This document shows positions 44,801 through 56,751 of a stretch of DNA of 61,000 nucleotides, piece by piece; position 1 is the first letter of the stretch; each line of letters starts with the position of its first letter. The DNA comes from Desulfobacteraceae bacterium (GTDB lineage: Bacteria > Desulfobacterota > Desulfobacteria > Desulfobacterales > Desulfosarcinaceae): the NCBI GenBank assembly GCA_013003715.1, contig JABDIN010000028.1:1-61000 (forward strand), written 5' to 3'. The position numbers were made by a program, and so were the translations under genes. The notes beneath the pieces are model-generated. The model worked only from the letters and a program-made list of their open reading frames with translations. It searched no databases and had not been told where the DNA came from.

Positions 44801-45326
44801 CTAACACCGAAAACCAGGGCGTCCATATATGGGCGGGAATAAGGTATCCCCGAGCACTGGTTTCAAGGACGATTTCGAGCAGATTTCGGGCGTCAAGTCC
44901 CAGTATGGGCCGTCCGTCGGAGGAGATATTTCCGATTTGATCCAGACGGGCATTGAATTGCCGGGCGCGGGCCAGATCAGGCATGAACACCAGATTGTGA
45001 TTCTTGCGGGTTCTATCGTTTTTTTTATATATATTGCTGATCTCCGAAACCAGCATGAACCGGACCGGTGCCCGGCACAACAGGGGAACTTTTTCATCGC
45101 ATCGCGATGCGATTGCCGGCTTCAGGGCAAAGAGGCCCCGTTCATTTTCAACCGGCTCCAGTTTTTCCGATAGTTCCGAAAACCATTCGGGATGGGTAAA
45201 ATCCCCGGTACCCACCACTCGAATACCTTTTAGCTGGGCGGCGATATAGAGATTTTCCAGATCCAGATTTTTGGCCGTGGCCCTTGAATATTTGGAATGG
45301 ACGTGAAGGTCAGCGATGAATTTCAT
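41892..45326 (-). CDS. Endonuclease Q (PHP domain) fused to a UvrD/Rep-type helicase
   Basis: A 1144-residue DNA repair protein. Residues 1 to about 330 match endonuclease Q, the PHP-fold nuclease that cuts 5' of deaminated bases. Its metal histidines are visible in DLHVHSKYSRAT, GTGDFTHPEW, IPAHIWTPWFSVLG and SNSDAHSP, followed by its zinc finger (CGIC near 279 and CPVC near 293) and LYRVEELADR. After a linker, residues from about 485 form an SF1A helicase: Walker A VAGPGTGKTRTIT, LTFTNKAASELRNRL, motif II FVDEYQDLNQGQ, IGDPDQSIYGFRG, LHRNYRSTEAIL and MTMHASKGLEFQVVF. The fusion suggests incision and strand unwinding in one polypeptide. Confidence 0.88.
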   Translation of the reverse strand: MKFIADLHVHSKYSRATAKNLDLENLYIAAQLKGIRVVGTGDFTHPEWFSELSEKLEPVENERGLFALKPAIASRCDEKVPLLCRAPVRFMLVSEISNIYKKNDRTRKNHNLVFMPDLARARQFNARLDQIGNISSDGRPILGLDARNLLEIVLETSARGYLIPAHIWTPWFSVLGSKSGYDAITDCFEDLSPHIFAVETGLSSDPAMNWRVSSLDRYTLVSNSDAHSPMKLGREANLFDCELSFDAIRSTLETGDTHRFKGTFEFYPDQGKYHADGHRKCGICLWPVETMKHKGICPVCGKALTLGVLYRVEELADRKPGIKPDRHHPFYNLIPLDDILSEIYQVGAGSKKVKTVWQKLVEKLGPEFRILHELDKETIDAAGIALLGEAIVKMRKNSVNFSPGFDGEFGKVSIFSSGEREQILGQQSLFSSFDRKQINDPPFQPVAESRADSGDTRAQRSSVDDGKPDHMSRSTEFPRIQLNEQQQAAVEHGDGPLIIVAGPGTGKTRTITHRMAHLICTKKTSPRNILALTFTNKAASELRNRLSALLDDADQLPLAVTFHALCLEVLNDQAPDNPISVADDSVRRDIVADALELTFGGPKSTPYKPGRALDMLVAAKQAIVGPGDDNLSVVTNGRDTADFSRFYHSYQRLMAIQGYCDFEDLIFNMVLRLESDLVLQKACRDKWSYIFVDEYQDLNQGQYRILKALCPPDKNLCVIGDPDQSIYGFRGSDLGFFRKFREDFPGARVIELHRNYRSTEAILESSHQIIQNHKILLDETTGVRTYSRINGDPVINILELASEKAEAVAIGKIIERSVGGTGFYAVDFGKVETTQTFQRAFSDFAVLYRTHQQGRVISEALEKAGIPCRIAGKDHLMGQKGIAELISLAAVVSGTGSFSDFRRIAVLFKPSPGNKDLDTIVHWAYAKSLSLHTALAKAARIPVPGLSLSRQQRLFDMIRNLSQLVQDISDLKPVDTLAHLVENTALAAVFNQPNASTIALDRLKEMAAKTNSPMPNFLSGLCLAGDTDIYNPNAQFVTLMTMHASKGLEFQVVFIAGCENDFIPYRHSPGEMVDRDEERRLFYVAMTRAQHNLYLTMAKKRHIFGKTVERTLSDFVRDIETHLRDHLDHLARPKKKTQKQLPLF

Positions 45327-45363
45327 GGCCTAAGCCTGCAGTGAACATCATTAACCATAAGTA

Positions 45364-47157
45364 TCAGTAATAATGCCAGATCGATTTGTAGGCGGAAAGA
45401 TCCTCTCCGGCGGCTTTAAGCCGTTTTAAATACATGAAAATGGATACGTCCTTATACACATAGGTGTCGGCAAGGGAAAGTTTTTTCTCCCAGGGATGAA
45501 ATTCATATACCCGTTGGCCATTGGGCAATATGGAAATCAGGGAATGGTGCTGGGATGCATCCAGATAATTTTTTCCCAGACCCGGCACATTGAACACAAT
45601 TTCATCGGTACGCACGGTGCCGGGCATTAAACGTGCCTCCTCTTTTTGTTCCTGCAGCAAACGGGCGATGGGGACACGATAATCATCGGTTTCTTCTTTC
45701 CCCTTTGTGTTGAACGTGTAGTACGGGGTCACACCGATCAACCTGAGTTGTTGCCGCAATGCGGCGGCCTCAAATTTCCTTGAATTAAAAAATGTATAGA
45801 CCAGTTGATTGTATACCTCCATGCCGGACCGCTTGAACTTTTGCACGGCCTCCATGGCTTGGGGTGTCACTTCGTAAGGATGTTCGAAATGAGTGATGAT
45901 AATGACTTCGCGTTTTCCGGGGGTATGATAGCGGTTCACCACCTTGACAAGGGAGTCCGTTATTCGCTGAGGAAGGGTCACCAGTGTGCGTGTACCTATA
46001 CGGATACGGACCACATTCGGGTTTCTGGCGATCCTGGACATTAAATTCTCGATTTTTTTGTTCGACAACAGAAACGGATCCCCCCCGGTGACCAGCACTT
46101 CGTTGATTTCCGGGGTGTTTTCTATCCATTCAAGGGCTTTGTCCAACTTGTCCGGGTTCAGGGCGGCATTTGCGGAATAAACGTCTTCTATCTCCCAGTT
46201 GCGCTGGCAATAAACACAGATCTGGGGGCAGGTCAGGATGGGTTTCAGGATGACAATATTGGGATAGCGCCGGGTAACACCTTCTATGGGCGAGGTGTCG
46301 TTTTCGAGCATAAAATCCATGGACGATCCGCTGCAGGCCTTTTCCGCGATCATTTTCTGAACGTATTGAAGGGGCGGTATCACCTGGGCGCGAACGGCGG
46401 CGTCTTTTACACTGTTCGCTTTATTGTCCATGAGAGATAGATAATATGGGGTTATACCGAATGGAATATGATTTTTCCTCGCCAATCCGATGGCTTCATA
46501 TTCGGTATCGGACAGCTTTACCAGACTCCGGAGCGTATCGGCATCCCGAATGATATGGCTAGTATGCCAATTCCATCGTTCCCATTCGAACTCAGTAGCA
46601 TTAAAATACTTTAATATCCGCATTTTATTAATACTGCGACGTCGAATGGTCTCATTTGACAGACCATGGGTATAGGTACCCAGGTATTTTTGGGAAGCGC
46701 GCGCCATTCTCGACAGGTCCGCAGATCTCAGCAACGCGGCTTTTCGTCCACTGTATTTGACAAAGGCGGGCGGTTTTTTTTCATATATCATGGTCTGCCC
46801 GCTTATTCCCCTCAATAGATGTTCAACTTCGACGAAAAACCCGGGGTCCGGTTTTTCGATACCACGAGGGGCGTCATTGTGCAGTATATCATTGAGGTAA
46901 GCCAGGAAGCTGAATCCGGCCAGGTGTTCGTTTCGCTTGGATAGTAAACTCCGGCATACATCAACAGCGGTGCGGGTCATCACCCATTCCAGGGGGGCAA
47001 TGGCGGGATTATCCTCAAAACTCGATATGATCAAACTCGTGATAAATTTGCGAAATTTATCACGCTTATAGGCCAGGGGTTTCCTGGTAACCATTATCTC
47101 CTTTAATTCAGGAGTTATATCAAGTATTTTTAATAATTTATCTCTTTTTTTTGACAT
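45364..47157 (-). CDS. kamA: KamA-family radical SAM protein (lysine 2,3-aminomutase-like)
   Basis: About 597 residues, longer than the usual 400-450 residue aminomutase because of an N-terminal helical extension of roughly 150-200 residues. The radical SAM cluster motif CPQICVYCQRNW lies near residue 310-320, with VTGGDPFLLS, RIRIGTRTLVTLPQRIT and NQLVYTFFNSRKFEA of the KamA family after it. KamA enzymes use SAM and PLP to move an amino group. The ATG at 47157 has GGAG nine bases upstream; the frame is open to a GTG at 47190. The substrate may be lysine, glutamate or a protein residue. Confidence 0.85.
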   Translation of the reverse strand: MSKKRDKLLKILDITPELKEIMVTRKPLAYKRDKFRKFITSLIISSFEDNPAIAPLEWVMTRTAVDVCRSLLSKRNEHLAGFSFLAYLNDILHNDAPRGIEKPDPGFFVEVEHLLRGISGQTMIYEKKPPAFVKYSGRKAALLRSADLSRMARASQKYLGTYTHGLSNETIRRRSINKMRILKYFNATEFEWERWNWHTSHIIRDADTLRSLVKLSDTEYEAIGLARKNHIPFGITPYYLSLMDNKANSVKDAAVRAQVIPPLQYVQKMIAEKACSGSSMDFMLENDTSPIEGVTRRYPNIVILKPILTCPQICVYCQRNWEIEDVYSANAALNPDKLDKALEWIENTPEINEVLVTGGDPFLLSNKKIENLMSRIARNPNVVRIRIGTRTLVTLPQRITDSLVKVVNRYHTPGKREVIIITHFEHPYEVTPQAMEAVQKFKRSGMEVYNQLVYTFFNSRKFEAAALRQQLRLIGVTPYYTFNTKGKEETDDYRVPIARLLQEQKEEARLMPGTVRTDEIVFNVPGLGKNYLDASQHHSLISILPNGQRVYEFHPWEKKLSLADTYVYKDVSIFMYLKRLKAAGEDLSAYKSIWHYY

Positions 47158-47885
47158 CTGGTCACGCTCCGTTAAATAGTTATCGGGCACCCCGATCTGA
47201 ATTCAAGACCACGGATAAACGATATTGGTATATAAAATGTAAGCGCCAGTGTTGTGTTGATCTGACAAAAAAACCACTTCGGCTATGGAAGGGGAAGGCG
47301 TCAATACCGGTGGGTATTTAACGATGAAACAATTGCTTAAAGCGCGGCACTCATAAATCCGGTGCTTTTTTCCGTGTATTATATTTACTATATGTTTTAA
47401 TGATCATTGATGACATTTTGTTCGGACAGGATCTTTTATATGATTGCTCTTTTCACTGTGTTTACCAAAACCACTTATTATACGGATATATGGCCTTGGA
47501 TGTCAAACAACGGTTTTTTCGTACGGACGTAATAAATAATTTTAGCATATATTGTGTGGGCTTTATCTCATGATAAAAACATATTGTATATAGGCCGTAT
47601 ACACGTTATACACCTGTTTGTCTTCAGTTTGGAGATAAAAGATGTTGATTGTCGACACGTAATCCTGCAAAAACGATGAATACCGCCGATCATATCATTT
47701 AAGAACCTGCTTCACATGGAAAACCGGTACATTCCGCTTTGACAACTTGCCCTGCCGGCGGTGAAATCGACATCCAAATGGATCGGCGCATATCTACCAT
47801 ATTCACGTCGGCGGAACCTCCGAACGGAAAAAAACGGCGGTGGTGTCCAGGATGTTGCGGATAATAAACACAGGAGAGAATCAGT
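47158..47885. other. Long intergenic region before the replication block
   Basis: About 730 bases with no credible gene on either strand. It is AT-rich between 47380 and 47640. It contains overlapping GTATA/TATAC inverted repeats near 47585-47615, including TTATACACC, one base off a DnaA box. No tRNA or structured RNA was recognised. Confidence 0.4.
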
Positions 47886-48500
47886 ATGGGAATCATATCT
47901 TCATCAGCCTCGATCACCCGGTATAAAGTTGATGGAAAGCTCGAGGGATCGGTGATGGATGTCATGGCCGAGCGCCTCAAAAAATATACGATTACAGAAA
48001 TTGATGAAGAATCCTCTGACAAATCAGTGGGATGGACATCATTTAAGACCCCTTTTGAACCCAATTTTGAAGGGTCTTCATATGTGATCGGAAGCCTCTT
48101 TGTTTTTTCGCTCCGCATCGACAAAAAGGTGATCCCGCCCAAGGTGATCCAGAAACATTTCCAGGTTGCAATGACCCGCCGTTTGAAGGATTCCGGCCGC
48201 GAATTTCTATCCCGGAACGAAAAAAAAATGGTCAAGGATCAAGTGATCAATGTCCTGAGTCTTCGGATACCATCAACACCGAACGTTTATGATCTGATCT
48301 GGAATTACGAAGAGGGGGTGATCTGGTTTTTCACAAACCTTAAAAGCGCCAATGAAGAACTGGAAACCTTTTTTTCACGAACATTCAGATTGACCATCAT
48401 TCGCTTGTTTCCCTACACCATGGCGGAGCTCACCGGTGAATTGACGTCTGCTGAGAAGGATACGCTTTCCAAATTGAACCCAACACTTTTTACGGAGTAA
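47886..48500 (+). CDS. rdgC: RdgC-like recombination-associated protein, short form
   Basis: A 204-residue protein resembling the shorter RdgC-type proteins of this bacterial group. It opens MGIISSSASITRYKVDGKL, and KSVGWTSFKTPFEPNFEGS, FVFSLRIDKKVIPPKVIQKH and FLSRNEKKMVKDQVINVLSLR follow, with IWNYEEGVIWFFTNLKSANEELETFFSRTF in the last third. RdgC forms rings on DNA and restrains RecA. E. coli RdgC is about 300 residues, so this is a reduced version. AGGAGAGA precedes the ATG. It sits just upstream of a partner gene and dnaN. Confidence 0.68.
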   Translation: MGIISSSASITRYKVDGKLEGSVMDVMAERLKKYTITEIDEESSDKSVGWTSFKTPFEPNFEGSSYVIGSLFVFSLRIDKKVIPPKVIQKHFQVAMTRRLKDSGREFLSRNEKKMVKDQVINVLSLRIPSTPNVYDLIWNYEEGVIWFFTNLKSANEELETFFSRTFRLTIIRLFPYTMAELTGELTSAEKDTLSKLNPTLFTE

Positions 48501-48510
48501 ATTAACTACA

Positions 48511-49056
48511 ATGCTTGATGTTTCAGTCGCGTATAACCGCTATAAATTTATAGGTGATGAGTTCCTGACCTGGTTGTGGTTTCTAATTGAAAACAATCCG
48601 GATCAAATTCTTGCTCATGATCCGGAAATTGTCGCTTTCGATATCGGAAATCGTATTGTCATTGAAAACCGGGTCAATGATGCCAAGGAAACCATATCCA
48701 TAAAAGGCGATGGTGCAGGACTCGAAGAGGGACTGCTGGCCTTGAAAAAAGGCGGTGTTGTCATTGAATTGAATCTGGAATTCAAAACGGATCAGTTGGA
48801 ATGGCAATTCTCCATAAAAGGAGAGCATTTAAGTGTATCGGGCCTGAAAATTCCTCCCACCGGTGCTGTGGAATCAGGTGATGATGTTGAAGGCATTGTC
48901 TTGGAAAAAACATACCTTCAGGAAAAAGTGCTGAAATTGATAGATAAACTGTTCAAATCATTTTTGGGAATTCGCCTTTCCTCCCAATGGCGTGAAAACA
49001 GTGTTCCGGACATAAAAAAATGGATTCAATCGTCCACCGATCCCAATTTTAAATAG
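48511..49056 (+). CDS. Unknown protein between rdgC-like gene and dnaN
   Basis: A 181-residue acidic soluble protein. The N-terminus LDVSVAYNRYKFIGDEFLTWLWFLIENNPDQI and the helical C-terminus VLKLIDKLFKSFLGIRLSSQW surround a beta-rich centre. No family is recognised. It begins 10 bases after the RdgC-like stop, so both are probably one transcript, and it may work with RdgC in DNA metabolism. Confidence 0.7.
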   Translation: MLDVSVAYNRYKFIGDEFLTWLWFLIENNPDQILAHDPEIVAFDIGNRIVIENRVNDAKETISIKGDGAGLEEGLLALKKGGVVIELNLEFKTDQLEWQFSIKGEHLSVSGLKIPPTGAVESGDDVEGIVLEKTYLQEKVLKLIDKLFKSFLGIRLSSQWRENSVPDIKKWIQSSTDPNFK

Positions 49057-49298
49057 TTCATTACAGATACGCCAGGTTCTGCTGATAGTTTGTTCATAAC
49101 CTTACGATTATACACAATTGCAGGGAAGCTGATCAAAACTCACTGCTTATGAACAAAGAATACCAGATGGTTATTGACAAACTTTTTTATTGATATTTTT
49201 AATAATATAAGTTAATTATAATTTTATTAGACTTATCGACAGTGAGTAACAATATTATCATTTTTAATACATAATAATATAAAATAAGGGATAATTGA
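49057..49298. other. Candidate oriC / DnaA-regulated region upstream of dnaN
   Basis: An extremely AT-rich 240-base gap with five DnaA-box-like 9-mers of the form TTATnnACA: reverse at 49091-49099 (TTATGAACA), and forward at 49108-49116 (TTATACACA, a perfect box), 49147-49155 (TTATGAACA), 49171-49179 (TTATTGACA) and 49233-49241 (TTATCGACA). A run of A/T from 49180 to 49298 could serve as the unwinding element. The box at 49171 overlaps a TTGACA that, with TTTAAT 18 bases on, could be the dnaN promoter. dnaA itself is not in the window. Confidence 0.5.
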
Positions 49299-52807
<3,509 letters not shown>

Positions 52808-52861
52808 TCTCTGAATAAAAACCATTCTTATGAAAATTTCAGATAATCCGGAAATAATCAA

Positions 52862-53653
52862 ATGAACATCCACAAAGTCAACGCCAGAGATCTACCCGAT
52901 CTTTGGTTTCAAGCTGTTCACGATATACTCGATAATGGTCGTAAATTCACCATTGACAGAGGCTCATACGCCGGCCAGACGCGATTGGAGTATGATTATT
53001 TCATCGGTAAAGTATCATTTCCCGGTACCCAGCCGCTTATTCCTGATATTCCGCAGGCTTGCGGAATTCCCAATCCCGTTGAAGAGGCATATGTATACGG
53101 AGGTGAGAGATACCAACGGTCATATATCGAATATCTGATGACCGGACACAAAGAACCCGGCGAATCCTATACCTACGGAGAACGGCTGACCAAAGTGCCG
53201 CTGACCGGGGATAAACTTTTATGGTGGCGCAACAATACAAAAGATATAATCGATGCTCGTGAAGTGGATGGAAAAATCGTATTCGAACAAAAAGGGATAT
53301 TATATTTAAACCAGATCGAATGGATCATTGACACCTATAAAAAACATGGTCATCGGAACAATCAGATGGTGCTGCAAGTGGCACACCCTTCAGATGTCGT
53401 CCTTCTGGACCCCCCCTGCCTTCGATCGATCGATACCCGCATCCAGGATGGTCAACTGATATTTTTTGTCTATTTTCGATCCTGGGATTTGTGGGGCGGC
53501 TTACCGGCGAATCTGGCCGGCATACAAAACTTGAAAGAATATATGGCCGCCGAGATCGGTGTGGCGGACGGCTCCATGGTTGTCGAAAGTAAAGGACTTC
53601 ACCTCTATGGATATGCCGAAGATCTTGCCAAGCTCAGATGTCTGAAAGTATGA
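52862..53653 (+). CDS. thyA: Thymidylate synthase-like protein (ThyA superfamily)
   Basis: A 263-residue protein similar to archaeal-type thymidylate synthases or dCMP/dUMP hydroxymethylases. LLDPPCLRSIDTRI has the PC nucleophile, and FRSWDLWGGLPANLAGIQNLKEYMA corresponds to the conserved RSxDxxxGxPxN block that binds the nucleotide. GSMVVESKGLHLYGY matches the C-terminal signature with its H-x-Y. No second thymidylate synthase is seen here. It begins 54 bases after gyrB. ThyA-fold hydroxymethylase activity remains an alternative. Confidence 0.78.
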   Translation: MNIHKVNARDLPDLWFQAVHDILDNGRKFTIDRGSYAGQTRLEYDYFIGKVSFPGTQPLIPDIPQACGIPNPVEEAYVYGGERYQRSYIEYLMTGHKEPGESYTYGERLTKVPLTGDKLLWWRNNTKDIIDAREVDGKIVFEQKGILYLNQIEWIIDTYKKHGHRNNQMVLQVAHPSDVVLLDPPCLRSIDTRIQDGQLIFFVYFRSWDLWGGLPANLAGIQNLKEYMAAEIGVADGSMVVESKGLHLYGYAEDLAKLRCLKV

Positions 53654-53776
53654 TTTTTTCATCCGAATAAACGGCACGGATACTGGTGGCAACGCTTTTT
53701 CCTGATGTATAACCTTTCTCTTAACAGGTAGTTGCGTTCTTTTACGGTTTAATGTATCAATTCAGGAATTATAAGG

Positions 53777-53806
53777 TTGACAGCATCAACCACGGGTAAC
53801 TATATT
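53777..53806 (+). promoter_or_regulatory. Sigma-70-type promoter
   Basis: A consensus TTGACA (53777-53782) and TATATT (53801-53806) are separated by 18 bases. It would drive the exported-protein gene at 54075 with a long leader. Confidence 0.55.
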
Positions 53807-53836
53807 TCTTATTAGGTACCAGCGATGATTTCCATA

Positions 53837-53861
53837 ACACTTTCAATCAGAATGAAAGTGT
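53837..53861. promoter_or_regulatory. Perfect 9-bp inverted repeat in the leader
   Basis: ACACTTTCA (53837-53845) and TGAAAGTGT (53853-53861) pair perfectly around a seven-base loop. Lying about 30 bases after the -10 box, it could be an operator or a 5' stabilising hairpin of the mRNA. Confidence 0.6.
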
Positions 53862-54074
53862 ACAGCTAACCAACGATATTTTTCTACCGCTACTTTTGAG
53901 CCTCGAATCATCCGACCGAAACGGTATTTTTCAGTTTAGCAAACCGACCTTTTTTAGAGATCGCATTAAAAAGCGTCACTGCCCGCCTGAATGTCTGGGC
54001 AGAACCGGAAATATGTATTTTGTTTTTACATCTTTATTAGGTGCTTCACACCATCGTCATCAAAAGGATAGCAG

Positions 54075-55004
54075 ATGAATCGCGCACAGCAACTAACAAT
54101 GCGTGTGGGAATAATAGTGATTGCAACCATCTGGTTGGCCGGCACCAGTATGGGGGAGGTGTATCACCACGCAGGTGAAGCACATGATGCACCCGCAAAA
54201 AAACCAGCCATCAGCACTGTAGACAGTGGTATCAACATCACTTTCATGGGTACCCGGGACACTCCTACAAAACTTGATATGCTCCCGAATGTTAACGTTG
54301 CGAACGTTGATATTAAATTCGGCGGTATAGCGAATTTCAATATTGCAACCAAGTTCATAAATTCCGAGGGTCCGGGTGATGCCATATATCCGTATCCGGA
54401 GCTTGAGGGCCTGGGAAACTATAATTTAAATGCTTTCAATGAAGGTCTAAGCAGCCAGCCGTGGCTCACTTTTGATGCAAACGATTTTTATAATGAAAAT
54501 TATGAGTTTCTTGAAACCGGTATCGGTTTTCATGAAGACGACAGCCGGTTTGAACCCGACGTGTTGGACATCGAAATAAACGGATACTACACGTTGCCAT
54601 TTGTTGAGGTGGTTCAGGCGGATGTGGGATTCACCATACAGAACATACCGAAACTCCGGATGGGTGAGAAGGATGACTTTAAAGAAAACACGGGTTTTGG
54701 AATGGCTGTAAAAAAGTCTTTTTCCAAATTCAGTTTGATGGGCGCCATTGAACATTTCAATTACATCGAACCACAAGATAATGACGACGCGCTATCGAAA
54801 AAAATAAAAATGGGTATCGTGTTTCAATTACCGTCCCTGTTGTCGGTGAGGGCGGGAATTGATCGCGGCTATCCAGGGTTTGGTTTTACGCTGGACACAT
54901 GGCTTATCAGATTTGATTTTTCCGCATATGGCAATGGTAGCGGTGATAACCCGGATAATAAAATGAACGAACATTATATTGGACAATTTACCTTGGATTG
55001 GTAG
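54075..55004 (+). CDS. Exported beta-rich protein, probably outer membrane, function unknown
   Basis: A 309-residue protein with a signal peptide (hydrophobic GIIVIATIWLAGTSMG). A short histidine/proline linker (YHHAGEAHDAPAKKPA) is followed by a beta-strand-rich domain. Alternating segments such as VDIKFGGIANFNIATKF, VVQADVGFTIQNIPKL and VRAGIDRGYPGFGFTLDTWLIRFDFSAYG, and the C-terminal HYIGQFTLDW ending in an aromatic residue, are typical of outer-membrane barrels. No family is recognised. A strong terminator follows. Confidence 0.7.
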   Translation: MNRAQQLTMRVGIIVIATIWLAGTSMGEVYHHAGEAHDAPAKKPAISTVDSGINITFMGTRDTPTKLDMLPNVNVANVDIKFGGIANFNIATKFINSEGPGDAIYPYPELEGLGNYNLNAFNEGLSSQPWLTFDANDFYNENYEFLETGIGFHEDDSRFEPDVLDIEINGYYTLPFVEVVQADVGFTIQNIPKLRMGEKDDFKENTGFGMAVKKSFSKFSLMGAIEHFNYIEPQDNDDALSKKIKMGIVFQLPSLLSVRAGIDRGYPGFGFTLDTWLIRFDFSAYGNGSGDNPDNKMNEHYIGQFTLDW

Positions 55005-55044
55005 GATTTCCCAATGTGCAAATAATTATCGGCGGAAGAAAAGA

Positions 55045-55079
55045 GGCGCTAAACGGAGCCGTTCCGAAGCGCCCTTTTT
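55045..55079 (+). terminator. Intrinsic terminator
   Basis: GGCGCT (55045-55050) pairs with AGCGCC (55068-55073), with an inner CGGA/TCCG pair. The stem is followed by CTTTTTA, a fair T-run. It ends the exported-protein transcript just before the converging asnS gene. Confidence 0.8.
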
Positions 55080-55095
55080 ATGTGGCGCATTCCTG

Positions 55096-56457
55096 TTAAA
55101 AATCGATGGTATTCGGCGTTCTGGGAAATGGTATGACATCCCGGATATTAGAAATTCCCGTGAGCATCATCAAGAATCTTTCGAATCCCATTCCAAAACC
55201 GCTGTGGGGTACGGTTCCATACCGGCGTGAATCCAAATACCACCAGTACTGGTCCACAGGTAGTTCCGAAGCGGTCATTCGGGTTTCCAGCACATCAAGA
55301 CGTTCCTCACGCTGGCTGCCGCCGATGATTTCCCCAATTCGCGGCACCAGCACATCCATGGCAGCCACCGTTTTATCGTCGTCATTCAAGCGCATATAGA
55401 AAGGTTTGATTTGTTTAGGGTAGTCGTAGACGATGACGGGTTTCTTAAAATATTTTTCGGTTAAATAGCGTTCATGTTCCGACTGAAGGTCCTTTCCGAA
55501 TCCGACCTCATAATCGAATTTTTCAGTGGTTTTCTCCAGTATTTTCAGGGCCTCTGAATAAGGCAGTTGTACAAAATCGGATGATATAAGGTTTTCCAGC
55601 GTCGCCATTAATGTTTTGTCAACGAATCTGGCGAATAGCTCGATATCCTCCGCACATCGGTCCAAAATGCCGACGGTGAGGTTTTTTACCATCTCTTCGG
55701 CAAAGGACATGTTGCCTGAAAGATCGCAAAAACTCATTTCCGGTTCCACCATCCAGAATTCGGCCACGTGACGGCTGGTGTTGGAATTTTCGGCACGGAA
55801 AGTCGGACCGAAGGTATATACATCGCCCAGGGAGAGTGCGAACATTTCCGCGGATAATTGTCCTGAAACAGTGAGATTGGACTCTTTACCAAAAAAATCC
55901 TGGTCGAAATCGGATTCACCGGCATTGAGGGTTGTCACCCGGAACAATTCACCGGCACCTTCGCAATCCGACCCGGTGATAATGGGGGTATGGATATACC
56001 GGAAGCCCTTGTCGTTGAAAAACTTGTGAATTGTAAATGCAAGTTCGGACCGGATTCGAAAAGCCGCACCGTATTTGTTGGTTCGGGGTCTTAAGTGTGC
56101 GATGGTTCTTAAAAACTCATCGGAATGCCGCTTTTTCTGCAAAGGAAAATTTTCAGGTGCAATACTGATGATTTGCACATTTTCCGCTGCCACCTCCCAT
56201 CGTTGCCCCTTGCCCTTGGACTCAATCAGTTTACCGGTAACAGACACTGCCGACCCTGTTGTAATCTTTTGAATATCGGTATAATGCGGAATGGTTTCAT
56301 CGGCAATCACTTGAATATTCTTCAAACAGGATCCGTCGTTCACTTCAATGAAAGAAAAAGATTTGGCATCCCGCCGTGTTCTTACCCAGCCTTTGAACAA
56401 TACCTGTTCAATCGGCTTGTCTGACGACAACAATTTTTTGATTTTAATACGTTCCAT
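55096..56457 (-). CDS. asnS: Asparaginyl-tRNA synthetase
   Basis: A 453-residue class II aminoacyl-tRNA synthetase. The N-terminal OB-fold anticodon domain ([21 protein letters not shown]) is followed by the catalytic core: [19 protein letters not shown], the motif 2 region [25 protein letters not shown], and the motif 3 [18 protein letters not shown]. The sequence [13 protein letters not shown] is characteristic of AsnS rather than AspS. The gene is single. Confidence 0.95.
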   Translation of the reverse strand: MERIKIKKLLSSDKPIEQVLFKGWVRTRRDAKSFSFIEVNDGSCLKNIQVIADETIPHYTDIQKITTGSAVSVTGKLIESKGKGQRWEVAAENVQIISIAPENFPLQKKRHSDEFLRTIAHLRPRTNKYGAAFRIRSELAFTIHKFFNDKGFRYIHTPIITGSDCEGAGELFRVTTLNAGESDFDQDFFGKESNLTVSGQLSAEMFALSLGDVYTFGPTFRAENSNTSRHVAEFWMVEPEMSFCDLSGNMSFAEEMVKNLTVGILDRCAEDIELFARFVDKTLMATLENLISSDFVQLPYSEALKILEKTTEKFDYEVGFGKDLQSEHERYLTEKYFKKPVIVYDYPKQIKPFYMRLNDDDKTVAAMDVLVPRIGEIIGGSQREERLDVLETRMTASELPVDQYWWYLDSRRYGTVPHSGFGMGFERFLMMLTGISNIRDVIPFPRTPNTIDF

Positions 56458-56751
56458 TTAAACTCCCATTTGTATGAAAGGCACACTTATAAAGGAAAAC
56501 CGTTGATCGGTAGACAGTTATATCGGGTGTCTCTTGCGGTGACCGGGTGCAACGATTATGTTGTAGGCCACTGATCGGATAAAAAGTTTTCCATTGATTT
56601 GGTGATCATAGTCTGTCATTTGAGACCGGCTTGACCGGTTACGCGCGACACATGCACTTCCCGGTTTTTTCCACAAGTCGATAAACTTAGAATGATAATC
56701 GATAACAGGTCAAATTAAAAATTTTATGGATCGGAATCATCTTTAAATAAC

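Larger units (their letters stand above)
53654..54074. other. Long leader region of the exported-protein gene
   Basis: About 420 bases with a probable promoter at 53777-53806, a perfect hairpin at 53837-53861, and a second stem CTGCCC/GGGCAG (53979-53984 with 53997-54002). The transcript would have about 260 untranslated bases. A short frame inside (53896-54078) shows no ribosome binding site. Confidence 0.5.

Noticed and set aside
47158-47885. Replication origin in the 730-base gap before the RdgC-like gene
   Set aside because: Only one near-match to a DnaA box (TTATACACC) was found, compared with five in the gap before dnaN.
47699-48235. 178-codon minus-strand frame opposite the RdgC-like gene
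   Set aside because: Overlaps the better supported plus-strand gene, which has a ribosome binding site and family similarity.
53896-54078. 60-codon frame in the leader before the exported protein
   Set aside because: No ribosome binding site; it contains the stem-forming sequence of the leader and reads as random.
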